Source of the DNA: Flavobacteriaceae bacterium CP2B
GTDB lineage: Bacteria > Bacteroidota > Bacteroidia > Flavobacteriales > Flavobacteriaceae
DNA: 64,000 nucleotides
Direction: 5' to 3'
NCBI GenBank assembly: GCA_001683825.1
Contig: LXTR01000070.1
Location: forward strand, 62,001 to 126,000
Part shown: positions 17,284 through 24,898 of the stretch, one piece after another
How the letters are laid out: each line of letters starts with the position of its first letter
Numbering within the stretch: the first letter of the stretch is position 1
The notes under the pieces: model-generated
Database searches by the model: none
What the model was told of the DNA's origin: nothing
The model's input: only the letters and a program-made list of their open reading frames with translations
Program-made: the position numbers and the translations under genes

Positions 17284-17768
17284 TATTTGAGCATTTTTGG
17301 AAAAATTAACCGGGCTGTCGTCCCTTCGGATACCGAAGCCCAGGAATCGGTTGCAAATTTTAGGTGGACAAGCCCCGTGGTAGGTACGTTATCTATGGCT
17401 TTGTCCCCCCAGCTATTGACCACATTGGTAAAGGCGTAATTATGGCCAAAGATCATCACCGTATCCAGGGAATCGTCCAGGCCACGGACAAACTGCATGA
17501 CCCCTTGCCCTGAGAATTCATATAATTCATTGGAAAGCTCAAACTTCCCGTAAGGAAATTTCAACTTCCTCAGGAAGATCACGCAGGTATGAAGGGCACG
17601 GTTTGCCGGGCTCGAAAAAATGGCGTCCACTGTTGTTTGCGACTCCCTGAAACTGCCTGCGACCAAATGGCCGTCGCGGATGCCCCGCTCCAGCAATGGC
17701 CTGTCTTTGTCATTGACATCATAATCCCAGGAAGATTTGCCATGACGTACCATAATAAGTTGTTTCAT
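17283..17768 (-). CDS. sixA: SixA-type histidine phosphatase
   Basis: 161 residues, histidine phosphatase superfamily (phosphoglycerate-mutase-like). The catalytic RHG lies at IMVRHGKSSW (residues 5-14) and the second His at IFGHNYAF (about residue 106). Small SixA-like members dephosphorylate phosphohistidine on proteins. First gene of the sixA-ppk-ppx-MFS block and overlapping ppk by one base. Since PPK1 uses phosphohistidine intermediates, a link is conceivable but this is inference only. Confidence 0.86.
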   Translation of the reverse strand: MKQLIMVRHGKSSWDYDVNDKDRPLLERGIRDGHLVAGSFRESQTTVDAIFSSPANRALHTCVIFLRKLKFPYGKFELSNELYEFSGQGVMQFVRGLDDSLDTVMIFGHNYAFTNVVNSWGDKAIDNVPTTGLVHLKFATDSWASVSEGTTARLIFPKMLK

Positions 17769-17834
17769 CGTACGGTGAATTGCTGTTTATATATACTCCC
17801 GGGCCGGCTAAGGCCCTCTGTGCACGCTGCCTGC

Positions 17835-18482
17835 CTAGGGGGCCAGACGCTCCATTTTCCAGTCCAATTCGTCCTGCAGGCTGTAGCGTATACGATCGTG
17901 CAGGCGGTTGGGCCTTCCCTGCCAAAACTCTATGGAAACCGGCCGCACCAAATACCCGCCCCAATAATCGGGCCGCGGAACCTCCTTGTTCTCGTACGCC
18001 TTTTCTAGGGCCTTTAACTGCGCTTCCAAAGCCTCACGGGAAGGGATTACCCGGCTTTGATTTGATACTACCGCGCCCAGCTTGCTGCCTTCCGGCCTGG
18101 ATTCAAAATAGCCATCTGACAGGTTCTCTGCAAGTTTTTCGGCCCTTCCTTTAATAATGACCTGTCGTTCCATATGGGGCCAGAAAAATGAAAGGCAGAT
18201 CCTGTTGTCTTCCGCTATGGCCTGCCCTTTCTCACTTTCGTAATTGGTAAAGAAAACAAAGCCTTCGTAGGTAAACTGCTTCAGAAGCACGACTCGGCTT
18301 TTGGGGAAGCCGTCCAACCCTTTGGTTGAAACGGTCATGGCATTGGGCTCGTCAACACCTTCCGAAGCCTCAACCTGGTAAAACCACTGTTGAAACACCT
18401 CCATAGGGTTCGCAGATAATCCCTCCTCGGAGAGTCCGCCTTTGCCATACGATTTCCTGTAAGACCCCAGATCCTTTTGCAT
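17835..18482 (-). CDS. pdxH: Pyridoxamine 5'-phosphate oxidase
   Basis: 215 residues from ATG 18482; a longer reading frame upstream is non-conserved and low in family features. FMN-dependent oxidase converting pyridoxamine- or pyridoxine-5-phosphate to pyridoxal phosphate. SRVVLLKQFTYEGFVFFTNY, the SFFWPHMERQVIIKG strand pair and the C-terminal FWQGRPNRLHDRIRY motif are diagnostic. It ends 66 bases before sixA on the same strand and could contribute readthrough, but there is no shared pathway. Confidence 0.95.
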   Translation of the reverse strand: MQKDLGSYRKSYGKGGLSEEGLSANPMEVFQQWFYQVEASEGVDEPNAMTVSTKGLDGFPKSRVVLLKQFTYEGFVFFTNYESEKGQAIAEDNRICLSFFWPHMERQVIIKGRAEKLAENLSDGYFESRPEGSKLGAVVSNQSRVIPSREALEAQLKALEKAYENKEVPRPDYWGGYLVRPVSIEFWQGRPNRLHDRIRYSLQDELDWKMERLAP

Positions 18483-18628
18483 GTCTATCCTAAAATTTGA
18501 ATATAAGCAAAGTTCTGTAAAAGAACAGGAAGAATAAAGCGATACCCGTAATTTTATTGGCTGGGCAACCTGCCTGTTTCGGGGGGAAGCGGGAGATCCT
18601 GGCAAGCTCTTATTGCCATCGGCATTGC

Positions 18629-19534
18629 CTAGATCTCATAGGCCTTGCCTTCCTCGGCCAGTACGACCCCGGGGAAGATGGTTTCGGCCTCGGCCCTGAA
18701 AGGTTCCAGGGACTTGTAGCGGGTAGAATAATGACCCAACAGGAGTTGCCCAACCGCTGCTTGTTGCGCTATCCGGGCAGCCTGCCTGGCCGTGGAATGG
18801 CCGGTTTTGGATGCCAACACCTCCTCGGAATCGAGAAAAGTGGCTTCGTGGTACAACATATCTACCCCCCGGACTATGGGAACGATAGTGGGGTCAAAAG
18901 AAGTGTCACTGCAATAGGCATAGCGCCGCGGTGGGTTTGGATCCAAAGTGAGCTGTTTGTTGGCCACCCGCCGCCCATCCTCCAGCGTTATGTCGGCCCC
19001 ATTTTTGATTTTACGGTAATACGCCTTGTCTATCCCGAATTTCTTCACGGCTTCGATATGCAATTTACGGGGCCGCGGTTTTTCGGAAAACAGGAAGCCA
19101 TTGGTATATATCCTGTGCTTGAGCGGAATGGTTTGTACCTTCAATTGCGCATCTTCATAGATGCATTCGGGTTCAGAGGATGAAAGTTCATGAAAGATCA
19201 GGGGGTAGTCTGTCCAGCTATTGCCCAGTTTCAGGAGCAGGGTTATCGCCTCCTTTACCCCCTTGGGGCCATAAATATGCAATTCCTTCTCCCTGCCAAG
19301 CAACCTGAAGGTCGCGATCAGCCCGGGCAAGCCAAAAAAATGATCCCCGTGTAGGTGCGAAATAAAGATCCGTTGAATCCTGGCAAAGCGGATGTTGTTG
19401 CGGCGCATTTCTACCTGGGTGCCTTCCCCGCAATCAATCAGGAACAGCTGGTTTTTAATTTCCAGTACCTGAGCCGTGGGATGGGTCATGGTTTTGGGCG
19501 TGGCGGCATAGCAGCCAAGGATATGTAATTTCAT
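18629..19534 (-). CDS. rnz: Ribonuclease Z
   Basis: 301 residues, short (bacterial) form. Metallo-beta-lactamase-fold endonuclease that processes tRNA 3' ends. The zinc motif reads FISHLHGDHFFGLPG (about residues 58-72), and CSDTSFDPTIVPIV, YHEATF and GHSTAR supply the remaining ligands. Start chosen at ATG 19534 (MKLHILGC), the family-typical start; 18 further upstream in-frame codons are not conserved. About 105 bases downstream of the STAS-like gene on the same strand. Confidence 0.94.
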   Translation of the reverse strand: MKLHILGCYAATPKTMTHPTAQVLEIKNQLFLIDCGEGTQVEMRRNNIRFARIQRIFISHLHGDHFFGLPGLIATFRLLGREKELHIYGPKGVKEAITLLLKLGNSWTDYPLIFHELSSSEPECIYEDAQLKVQTIPLKHRIYTNGFLFSEKPRPRKLHIEAVKKFGIDKAYYRKIKNGADITLEDGRRVANKQLTLDPNPPRRYAYCSDTSFDPTIVPIVRGVDMLYHEATFLDSEEVLASKTGHSTARQAARIAQQAAVGQLLLGHYSTRYKSLEPFRAEAETIFPGVVLAEEGKAYEI

Positions 19535-19639
19535 ATGGTCCCCCACAAAAAACGGTTTTGTATGCTCCCTGATCCGGCCGGGGCGCAAGTCCTGCGATCG
19601 CCCCCTGCAACAGGGCCGCCACAGCGGGCCGGAGCCCTT

Positions 19640-19972
19640 CTAAAGGTCCAGGTCGCGTTCAATCTCCTCCATTTCAATCAGGTCCTTTGCTTCCTGCAGG
19701 GTGGGAACTACCAGGAGGTCCTCCGGCACTTCGTCATAGCTTACCTTATCGGTGACCACCACAAACGATTTTTTGCCCTTCCTGTGGGCGTCGGACAGTT
19801 GCCGGAATTTAAGGACCCCGGCCGGGTCGATATTGGCGAAGGAAACCAGGTTGATGATCAGGTTTTCATGCTTTAACCGGGCATGTGCCTGTGTCAATTC
19901 CAGTAAAAAGGTATCCAGGGAGGCATTCTCCCGGAAAATGATGGCGACCCCGTCTTCTTTATCGATGACCAT
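19640..19972 (-). CDS. STAS-like small protein between pyrB and rnz
   Basis: 110 residues, acidic, soluble. Alternating hydrophobic strands and helices (VAIIFRE, ENLIINLVSF, FRQLSDAHRKGKKSFVVVTD, LLVVPTLQEAKDLIEMEE) give the outline of the STAS/anti-anti-sigma fold. The usual phosphorylatable Ser after the second strand (DxSG) is replaced by ANIDPAG, so it may not be a switch phosphoprotein. It follows pyrB by 6 bases and is therefore probably co-transcribed with pyrR-pyrB. I recall similar genes before rnz in flavobacteria but know of no function. Confidence 0.65.
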   Translation of the reverse strand: MVIDKEDGVAIIFRENASLDTFLLELTQAHARLKHENLIINLVSFANIDPAGVLKFRQLSDAHRKGKKSFVVVTDKVSYDEVPEDLLVVPTLQEAKDLIEMEEIERDLDL

Positions 19973-19978
19973 GACAGC

Positions 19979-20905
19979 TTATTTTATCATTGAAGCTAAC
20001 AAATAAATCACTGCCATCCGAATGGCTACACCGTTCTCTACCTGGTTGAGTATGATGGATTGCCTGGAATCTGCTACATCACTGGTAATTTCAACGCCCC
20101 GGTTGATGGGCCCCGGGTGCATGATCACAATTTCCTTCTCCAGGCTGTCGAGCAGGTTTTTGTTTATTCCAAACTGCTGGGTGTATTCCCGTGTGGTAGG
20201 GAAATAACTCATATCCATCCGCTCGTTTTGTATGCGGAGCATGTTGGCAACATCACACCAGTTCAGTGCCTTCCTAAGGTTGGTTTCGACCTCGACGCCC
20301 AAAGATTCTATATGCTTGGGCAGGAGGGTGCGGGGGCCGCATACCTTTACCTCGGCACCCTGCAGCTGCAAGGCAAAAATATTGGACAGGGCGACCCTGG
20401 AATGCAGGATATCGCCTACGATGACTACCTTTTTCCCCGCAACGTCCCCCAGTTTCTCCCGGATCGAATAGGAATCCAGCAGGGCCTGGGTGGGATGTTC
20501 ATGGGCACCGTCACCGGCATTGATGATGGCAGCTTTGACATGTTTCGACAGAAAGACGCCGGCCCCGGGGTTGGGGTGCCGCATGACGACCATGTCTACC
20601 TTCATAGAGAGGATATTGTTCACCGTATCGATGAGGGTCTCCCCCTTCTTCACAGAAGACTGCGCGGCCGAAAAGTTCACGATATCCGCAGAGAGGCGTT
20701 TTTCGGCCAGTTCAAAAGAAAGGCGGGTTCGGGTACTGTTTTCGAAAAAGACATTGGCAATGGTTATATCGCGCAGGGAGGGAACTTTCTTGATCGAGCG
20801 GTTGATCACCTCTTTAAAATGGTCTGCGGTTTCAAATATCAGTTGAATATCCTTCTCATTCAGATACTTTATCCCCAAAAGGTGTTGTACGCTCAGTGAA
20901 CTCAT
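19979..20905 (-). CDS. pyrB: Aspartate carbamoyltransferase catalytic subunit
   Basis: 308 residues. Condenses carbamoyl phosphate and aspartate in the second step of pyrimidine synthesis. Carbamoyl phosphate motif FFENSTRTRLSFE (about residues 54-66), GDGAHEHPTQALLD, the aspartate-site VMHPGPINRGVE-type block near the C-terminus (IMHPGPINRG) are intact. No pyrI regulatory subunit is adjacent, so the enzyme is probably the unregulated trimer class. Its ATG overlaps the pyrR stop by four bases (ATGA type). Confidence 0.97.
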   Translation of the reverse strand: MSSLSVQHLLGIKYLNEKDIQLIFETADHFKEVINRSIKKVPSLRDITIANVFFENSTRTRLSFELAEKRLSADIVNFSAAQSSVKKGETLIDTVNNILSMKVDMVVMRHPNPGAGVFLSKHVKAAIINAGDGAHEHPTQALLDSYSIREKLGDVAGKKVVIVGDILHSRVALSNIFALQLQGAEVKVCGPRTLLPKHIESLGVEVETNLRKALNWCDVANMLRIQNERMDMSYFPTTREYTQQFGINKNLLDSLEKEIVIMHPGPINRGVEITSDVADSRQSIILNQVENGVAIRMAVIYLLASMIK

Positions 20906-21441
20906 TTATTTATCAGATAAATAATGTCTTTCCCATTGTTTTCTTCCCAATGAACCAGGACTTTTTCCTCATTGATGGCATCTACCTGCCGCCCCCTGTA
21001 GTTGGGCTGAATGGGCAGGTGCCTGCTGAAGCGCCGGTCGATCAGGGTAAGCAGTTCTATTTCGCTGGGCCGCCCAAAGGATTGTATGGCCGTAAGGGCG
21101 GCGCGAATACTCCTGCCCGTGTAGAGCACATCGTCAATCAGGACCACCTTGCGGCCTTCCACCAGAAAATCCATTTTGGTACTGCTGGCTTCCAGGGTCT
21201 TATCCCCCCGCCTGAAATCGTCCCGGAAAAAGGTAATATCCAGGTACCCCAGGTCTATGTGCTTTACCCCATAGGATTCCTTTAGGATATGCGCCAGGCG
21301 CCGCGCCAGGAATATCCCCCTGGGTTGTATGCCTATCAGGGCCGTTTCCTTGAATTCGAGATGGTTTTCCAGCAGTTGGCAAGCCAGGCGATGAAGGATG
21401 ATGTGGATCTCCTTGGAGGTAAGCAGTACTTTTTGACTCAT
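20902..21441 (-). CDS. pyrR: PyrR, uracil phosphoribosyltransferase / pyr operon regulator
   Basis: 179 residues from ATG 21441 (MSQKVLLTSKEI); ATG 21456 is an alternative. Phosphoribosyltransferase fold with PRPP-binding loop VVLIDDVLYTGRSIRAAL (about residues 96-113) and IGIQPRGIFLARRL near the N-terminus. In Gram-positives PyrR binds pyr mRNA leaders; in Bacteroidota an RNA-binding role is less certain and no PyrR anti-antiterminator is visible in the short leader here. Upstream -7 element CAAAAATA (21470-21477, minus) gives a leader of about 20 bases. Overlaps pyrB. Confidence 0.92.
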   Translation of the reverse strand: MSQKVLLTSKEIHIILHRLACQLLENHLEFKETALIGIQPRGIFLARRLAHILKESYGVKHIDLGYLDITFFRDDFRRGDKTLEASSTKMDFLVEGRKVVLIDDVLYTGRSIRAALTAIQSFGRPSEIELLTLIDRRFSRHLPIQPNYRGRQVDAINEEKVLVHWEENNGKDIIYLINK

Positions 21442-21469
21442 GGGATTGTTGGCCATCGCTGTTCTGGAA

Positions 21470-21477
21470 CAAAAATA
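21470..21477 (-). promoter_or_regulatory. -7 promoter element of pyrR-pyrB
   Basis: TATTTTTG on the minus strand, exact consensus; TTG at 21500-21502 lies 22 bases upstream. It is located just after the rpsA terminator (21527-21562). Confidence 0.55.
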
Positions 21478-21526
21478 GGGATTTCTGCCCAATGTTGATC
21501 AAGGCGGGGCCAGATAGTGCCCGGGC

Positions 21527-21562
21527 AAAAAAAAAATAACCCCGGCCACTGGCCAGGGTTAT
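21527..21562 (-). terminator. Intrinsic terminator of rpsA
   Basis: On the minus strand AACCCTGGCC-AGT-GGCCGGGGTT (21538-21560; one G-T pair) is followed by a run of T residues (21527-21537 with one A). It ends the rpsA transcript 45 bases after the stop codon. Confidence 0.9.
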
Positions 21563-21604
21563 TCGGATCCCGTTGTTGAACGGGGACATATCCAATCAGG
21601 AAAC

Positions 21605-23440
21605 CTATTTCTTCTTGTTGGCTTCCATCTTGTCTTTCAATGCCTGCAGTTGCTCATTGGCATCACCCAGGGTGGGTTTTGACTCTTCTGCAGCGGTGGC
21701 GGCCTTTTTCTTGGCTGCCCTTACATTGCGTTGCTCTTCTTCTTTAAAGATGGCGGTATGGCTGGCCACAACCCGTTTGAACTCTTTGTTGAATTCGATG
21801 ATCTTGAATTGTGCCGTTTCGCCCTTGGCGAGTTTTTTGCCGTCTTCTTTCTCCATGTGTCGTTGTGGAACAAAGGCGGTAATATCCTCGTTGAACTCGA
21901 TGATGGCGCCCTTGTCTACGATTTCCGTAATCGCGGCTTCGTGTTCAGAGCCCAGACCAAATTCCTCTTCATATTTATCCCAGGGGTTTTCGGTGGTCTG
22001 CTTGTGGCCAAGGCTCAGCTTGCGGCCTTCCACATCCAGTTCCAGTACCTCAACCTCCATCACATCTCCAACCGATACAAACTCGGAAGGGTGCTTGATT
22101 TTCTTGGTCCAGGAAAGGTCGGAAATGTAGATCAATCCGTCAATCCCTTCTTCCAGTTCTACGAATACCCCAAAATTGGTGTAGTTCCGTACAATGCCCT
22201 TATGCCTGGAACCAACGGGGTACTTGGTAGTGATGTCGGTCCATGGATCCGGGGTCAGTTGCTTGATCCCCAGGGACATTTTTCGATCTTCGCGATCAAG
22301 GGTCAGAACGACGGCTTCCAGTTCGTCACCCACTTTTACAAAATCCTGTGCGGAGCGCAGGTGGGTAGACCAGGACATCTCCGATACGTGGATCAACCCT
22401 TCAACACCCTCGGCAACCTCCAAAAAGGCACCGTAGTCGGCAATCACCACCACTTTTCCTTTAACCTTGTCTCCTACTTTGATCTCATCGCCCAGGGCAT
22501 CCCATGGGTGCTTCTCAAGTTGTTTTAAGCCCAGTTGTATCCTGGATTTGTTATCGTCAAAATCAAGGATAACCACATTGAGTTTCTGGTCGAGCTCGAC
22601 CACCTCGTTGGGATGGTTGATCCTGCTCCAGGAAAGATCGGTAATATGTACCAGACCGTCCACGCCGCCAAGGTCGATAAATACCCCGTAGGAAGTGATG
22701 TTTTTCACTACCCCTTCGAGTACCTGTCCTTTCTCGAGCTGGCTGATGATCTCCTTCTTCTGTTCTTCGATATCCGCTTCGATCAGCGCCTTGTGGGATA
22801 CTACCACGTTTTTGAATTCCTGGTTGATTTTCACCACCTTGAACTCCATGGTCTTCCCTACATATTGATCGTAGTCGCGTATGGGTTTCACATCGATCTG
22901 CGACCCTGGCAGGAAGGCTTCGATCCCGAATACATCGACGATCATACCTCCTTTGGTCCTGCATTTCACAAACCCGGTGACTACTTCTTCCTTGTCGTGG
23001 GCCTCGTTCACACGTTCCCAGGCCTTGATGGTCCTGGCCTTCCTGTGTGAGAGCACCAGTTGCCCGCTCTTGTCTTCACGGATATCAATGAGGACCTCCA
23101 CCTTATCGCCAACCTTCAGGTCAGGATTGTAGCGAAACTCGTTCAAAGAGATAACACCTTCGGATTTGGCGTTGATATCAATGATGGCTTCACGGTCTGT
23201 GATATGGGTAACGGTCCCCTCTACGACCTCTTCATCGGCCGTATCCACGAAGTTCTCGGCTACCAGCTTTTCAAACTCTTTTAGTTTGGAATTGTCTACC
23301 CGTTCGATCCCTTCCTCGTATTTGTCCCAATCAAAATTCTCCAAAAATTCCTGGGGGTCTACCTGGGGGGCCTGTTGTTTTGTTTCCTTTTGCACCTCGG
23401 TGGTTTCCTCGGTGACCGTTGTAGTTTTATCTTCAGCCAT
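21605..23440 (-). CDS. rpsA: 30S ribosomal protein S1
   Basis: 611 residues from ATG 23440 (MAEDKTTT); 15 more in-frame codons upstream lack support. A Glu/Thr-rich N-terminus is followed by six S1 OB-fold domains (about 52-115, 135-205, 222-290, 305-375, 392-460, 478-545), seen as repeats of G-x-V-x-x-I-x-x-x-G-x-F-V/I-x-L with GLIHVS-type motifs. Binds mRNA and helps translation start, particularly important where Shine-Dalgarno sequences are weak as in this phylum. C-terminus is Ala/Lys rich. A consensus promoter lies about 125 bases upstream, and an intrinsic terminator follows. Confidence 0.96.
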   Translation of the reverse strand: MAEDKTTTVTEETTEVQKETKQQAPQVDPQEFLENFDWDKYEEGIERVDNSKLKEFEKLVAENFVDTADEEVVEGTVTHITDREAIIDINAKSEGVISLNEFRYNPDLKVGDKVEVLIDIREDKSGQLVLSHRKARTIKAWERVNEAHDKEEVVTGFVKCRTKGGMIVDVFGIEAFLPGSQIDVKPIRDYDQYVGKTMEFKVVKINQEFKNVVVSHKALIEADIEEQKKEIISQLEKGQVLEGVVKNITSYGVFIDLGGVDGLVHITDLSWSRINHPNEVVELDQKLNVVILDFDDNKSRIQLGLKQLEKHPWDALGDEIKVGDKVKGKVVVIADYGAFLEVAEGVEGLIHVSEMSWSTHLRSAQDFVKVGDELEAVVLTLDREDRKMSLGIKQLTPDPWTDITTKYPVGSRHKGIVRNYTNFGVFVELEEGIDGLIYISDLSWTKKIKHPSEFVSVGDVMEVEVLELDVEGRKLSLGHKQTTENPWDKYEEEFGLGSEHEAAITEIVDKGAIIEFNEDITAFVPQRHMEKEDGKKLAKGETAQFKIIEFNKEFKRVVASHTAIFKEEEQRNVRAAKKKAATAAEESKPTLGDANEQLQALKDKMEANKKK

Positions 23441-23558
23441 TTGCTGATGTAATTTGTATCCCACAAGGTTACGGGAGCGCAACAATATTCGTGGAAGCTG
23501 TTATAGTATCTTTTTGTTTTCGTTCCTTTTCCTCCCGACTCTTTGCCAAAAAGGTGTG

Positions 23559-23589
23559 CAAAAATACAATTAAATACTGGTTTTACCAA
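23559..23589 (-). promoter_or_regulatory. Promoter of rpsA
   Basis: Minus strand TTG (23587-23589), 20 bases, TATTTTTG (23559-23566): a full match to the Bacteroidota consensus. The leader of about 110 bases would be long enough for autogenous control by S1. Confidence 0.7.
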
Positions 23590-23632
23590 CTTATTCGGGC
23601 CTGAAATACAGGCTGGTTGCTGAGGGATCTCA

Positions 23633-23663
23633 TTGTAGCCTATCCGGTTAATCCGTATCTTCT
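23633..23663 (+). promoter_or_regulatory. Promoter of the LysM-domain gene
   Basis: TTG (23633-23635), 20 bases, TATCTTCT (23656-23663), near-consensus. It is divergent from the rpsA promoter 44 bases away. Confidence 0.45.
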
Positions 23664-23697
23664 GATCCGCATTATTAACCATTAAAAAGAAACAAAC

Positions 23698-24078
23698 ATG
23701 AACGTAAAAGCGAAATACCAGCCGGTGTTGCAACTGGGCGAACAGTTAGGGGTCAAGGATGGCGATGTATCAGAGGAGAACGGGGTGCTAAAAATTAAGG
23801 GGCAGGCGAAAACGCCCTACGAAAAAGACCTTCTTTGGGACAAGATCAAAGAGATCGGGGGGCAAAAGCCTGCCGACATCAAAGCGAATATTACGGTAGC
23901 TGACGATTCTGTGTACCACCGGCACGTGGTCAAGCGCGGGGAATCATTGAGCAAGATCGCCAAACACTACTACGGCGACCCCATGAAATACAAGCAAATT
24001 TTTTCTGCCAATACCAACATCCTCAACAACCCGGATGTCATTCACCCGGACCAGGTGCTGGTAATCCCAAAAAACTGA
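23698..24078 (+). CDS. LysM-domain protein, Kbp/YgaU-like
   Basis: 126 residues, no signal peptide. The N-terminal half (residues 1-68) has the alternating strand-helix pattern of a small BON-type domain (GVLKIKGQAKTPYEKDLLWDKI); the C-terminal half is a LysM domain (HVVKRGESLSKIAKHYYGDP through HPDQVLVIPKN, about 76-126). This BON-plus-LysM arrangement and size match the E. coli potassium-binding protein Kbp (YgaU), so a cytoplasmic K+-sensing role is plausible; cell-wall binding is less likely without a signal peptide. Own promoter; terminator at 24097-24123. Confidence 0.82.
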   Translation: MNVKAKYQPVLQLGEQLGVKDGDVSEENGVLKIKGQAKTPYEKDLLWDKIKEIGGQKPADIKANITVADDSVYHRHVVKRGESLSKIAKHYYGDPMKYKQIFSANTNILNNPDVIHPDQVLVIPKN

Positions 24079-24096
24079 GGGCAAAAGACCATGGGG

Positions 24097-24123
24097 AAAA
24101 GGGTGCTCAAGCGCCCTTTTTTT
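24097..24123 (+). terminator. Intrinsic terminator shared by the LysM gene and cmk
   Basis: AAAGGGTGC-TCAA-GCGCCCTTT (24098-24119) followed by TTTT on the plus strand. The cmk stop codon (24107-24109) lies in its loop, so the same hairpin can serve the minus-strand cmk transcript, with a weaker T run. Confidence 0.8.
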
Positions 24124-24811
24124 GTGCCTCAATGATTCGTAAAGCGTAGTGGTAAATACGCTCAAACTGCTCTTCCAGACCCATATCGCCATTGTCAAAC
24201 TCAATGGCGTCCTCTGCCTTTAACAGGGGGGAAAACTCCCTGTGGGTGTCCAGGTGATCGCGTTCCTGGACATTGCGCAACACTTCCTTAAAGGTTACCT
24301 TTTCCCCTTTCTCCAGGAGCTCCTTATACCTCCTGTTTGCCCGTATTTCGGGCGTGGCCGTCATAAATATCTTGAGTTCGGCATCGGGGAACACGACGGT
24401 GCCAATATCTCTTCCATCCATGACAATCCCCTTTGCCTTTCCCATTTTCCGCTGCATTTCCACCAGTTTATACCGCACTTCCTCAATGGCCGCTACTTTA
24501 CTGACATAGCTGGATACCTCGAGGCTCCTGATGGGTTTTTCGACATTTTCGCCATTCAGGTACATGTCTGAATTCCCCGTTTCCTTATTCAACCGGAAAT
24601 CGAGGTGTATTTTGGGCAAAAGTTTTACCAGGGCCCCCTGGTTGACCTTCCCTTTGTGGACAAAGTTGTTTTGGAGGGCAAATAGGGTCACGGCCCGGTA
24701 CATAGCGCCCGTATCCACATAAATAAATCCCAGGGCTTTTGCCAGTTGCCTGGCAAGGGTACTTTTCCCGGTACTGGAATACCCATCTATGGCTATGGTT
24801 ATTTTTTCCAT
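24107..24811 (-). CDS. cmk: Cytidylate kinase
   Basis: 234 residues. Phosphorylates CMP and dCMP. P-loop IDGYSSTGKSTLARQLAK (residues 8-25), YVDTGAMYRAVTL (about 32-44) for CMP binding, and VMDGRDIGTVVFPDAELK (about 131-148) are intact, as is the RxxxR lid segment (RANRRYKELLEKGE). Length fits the long CMP kinase family with the connect/CMP-binding insertion. Located 87 bases after the lon stop on the same strand, beyond the lon terminator, so it needs its own promoter, which I could not define. Confidence 0.95.
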   Translation of the reverse strand: MEKITIAIDGYSSTGKSTLARQLAKALGFIYVDTGAMYRAVTLFALQNNFVHKGKVNQGALVKLLPKIHLDFRLNKETGNSDMYLNGENVEKPIRSLEVSSYVSKVAAIEEVRYKLVEMQRKMGKAKGIVMDGRDIGTVVFPDAELKIFMTATPEIRANRRYKELLEKGEKVTFKEVLRNVQERDHLDTHREFSPLLKAEDAIEFDNGDMGLEEQFERIYHYALRIIEAQKKGA

Positions 24812-24829
24812 CCGCTAAAAATAGCCAGA

Positions 24830-24861
24830 AAAGATAAAAGCCCGCTCACTTGGCGGGCTTT
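24830..24861 (-). terminator. Intrinsic terminator of lon
   Basis: Minus strand AAAGCCCGC (24853-24861), loop of 7, GCGGGCTTT (24837-24845), then TATCTTTT. Perfect 9-bp stem, 37 bases after the lon stop. Confidence 0.85.
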
Positions 24862-24898
24862 ATTCCTTGCAAAACCTTCCAGGCAAGCCTGGCCGTGC

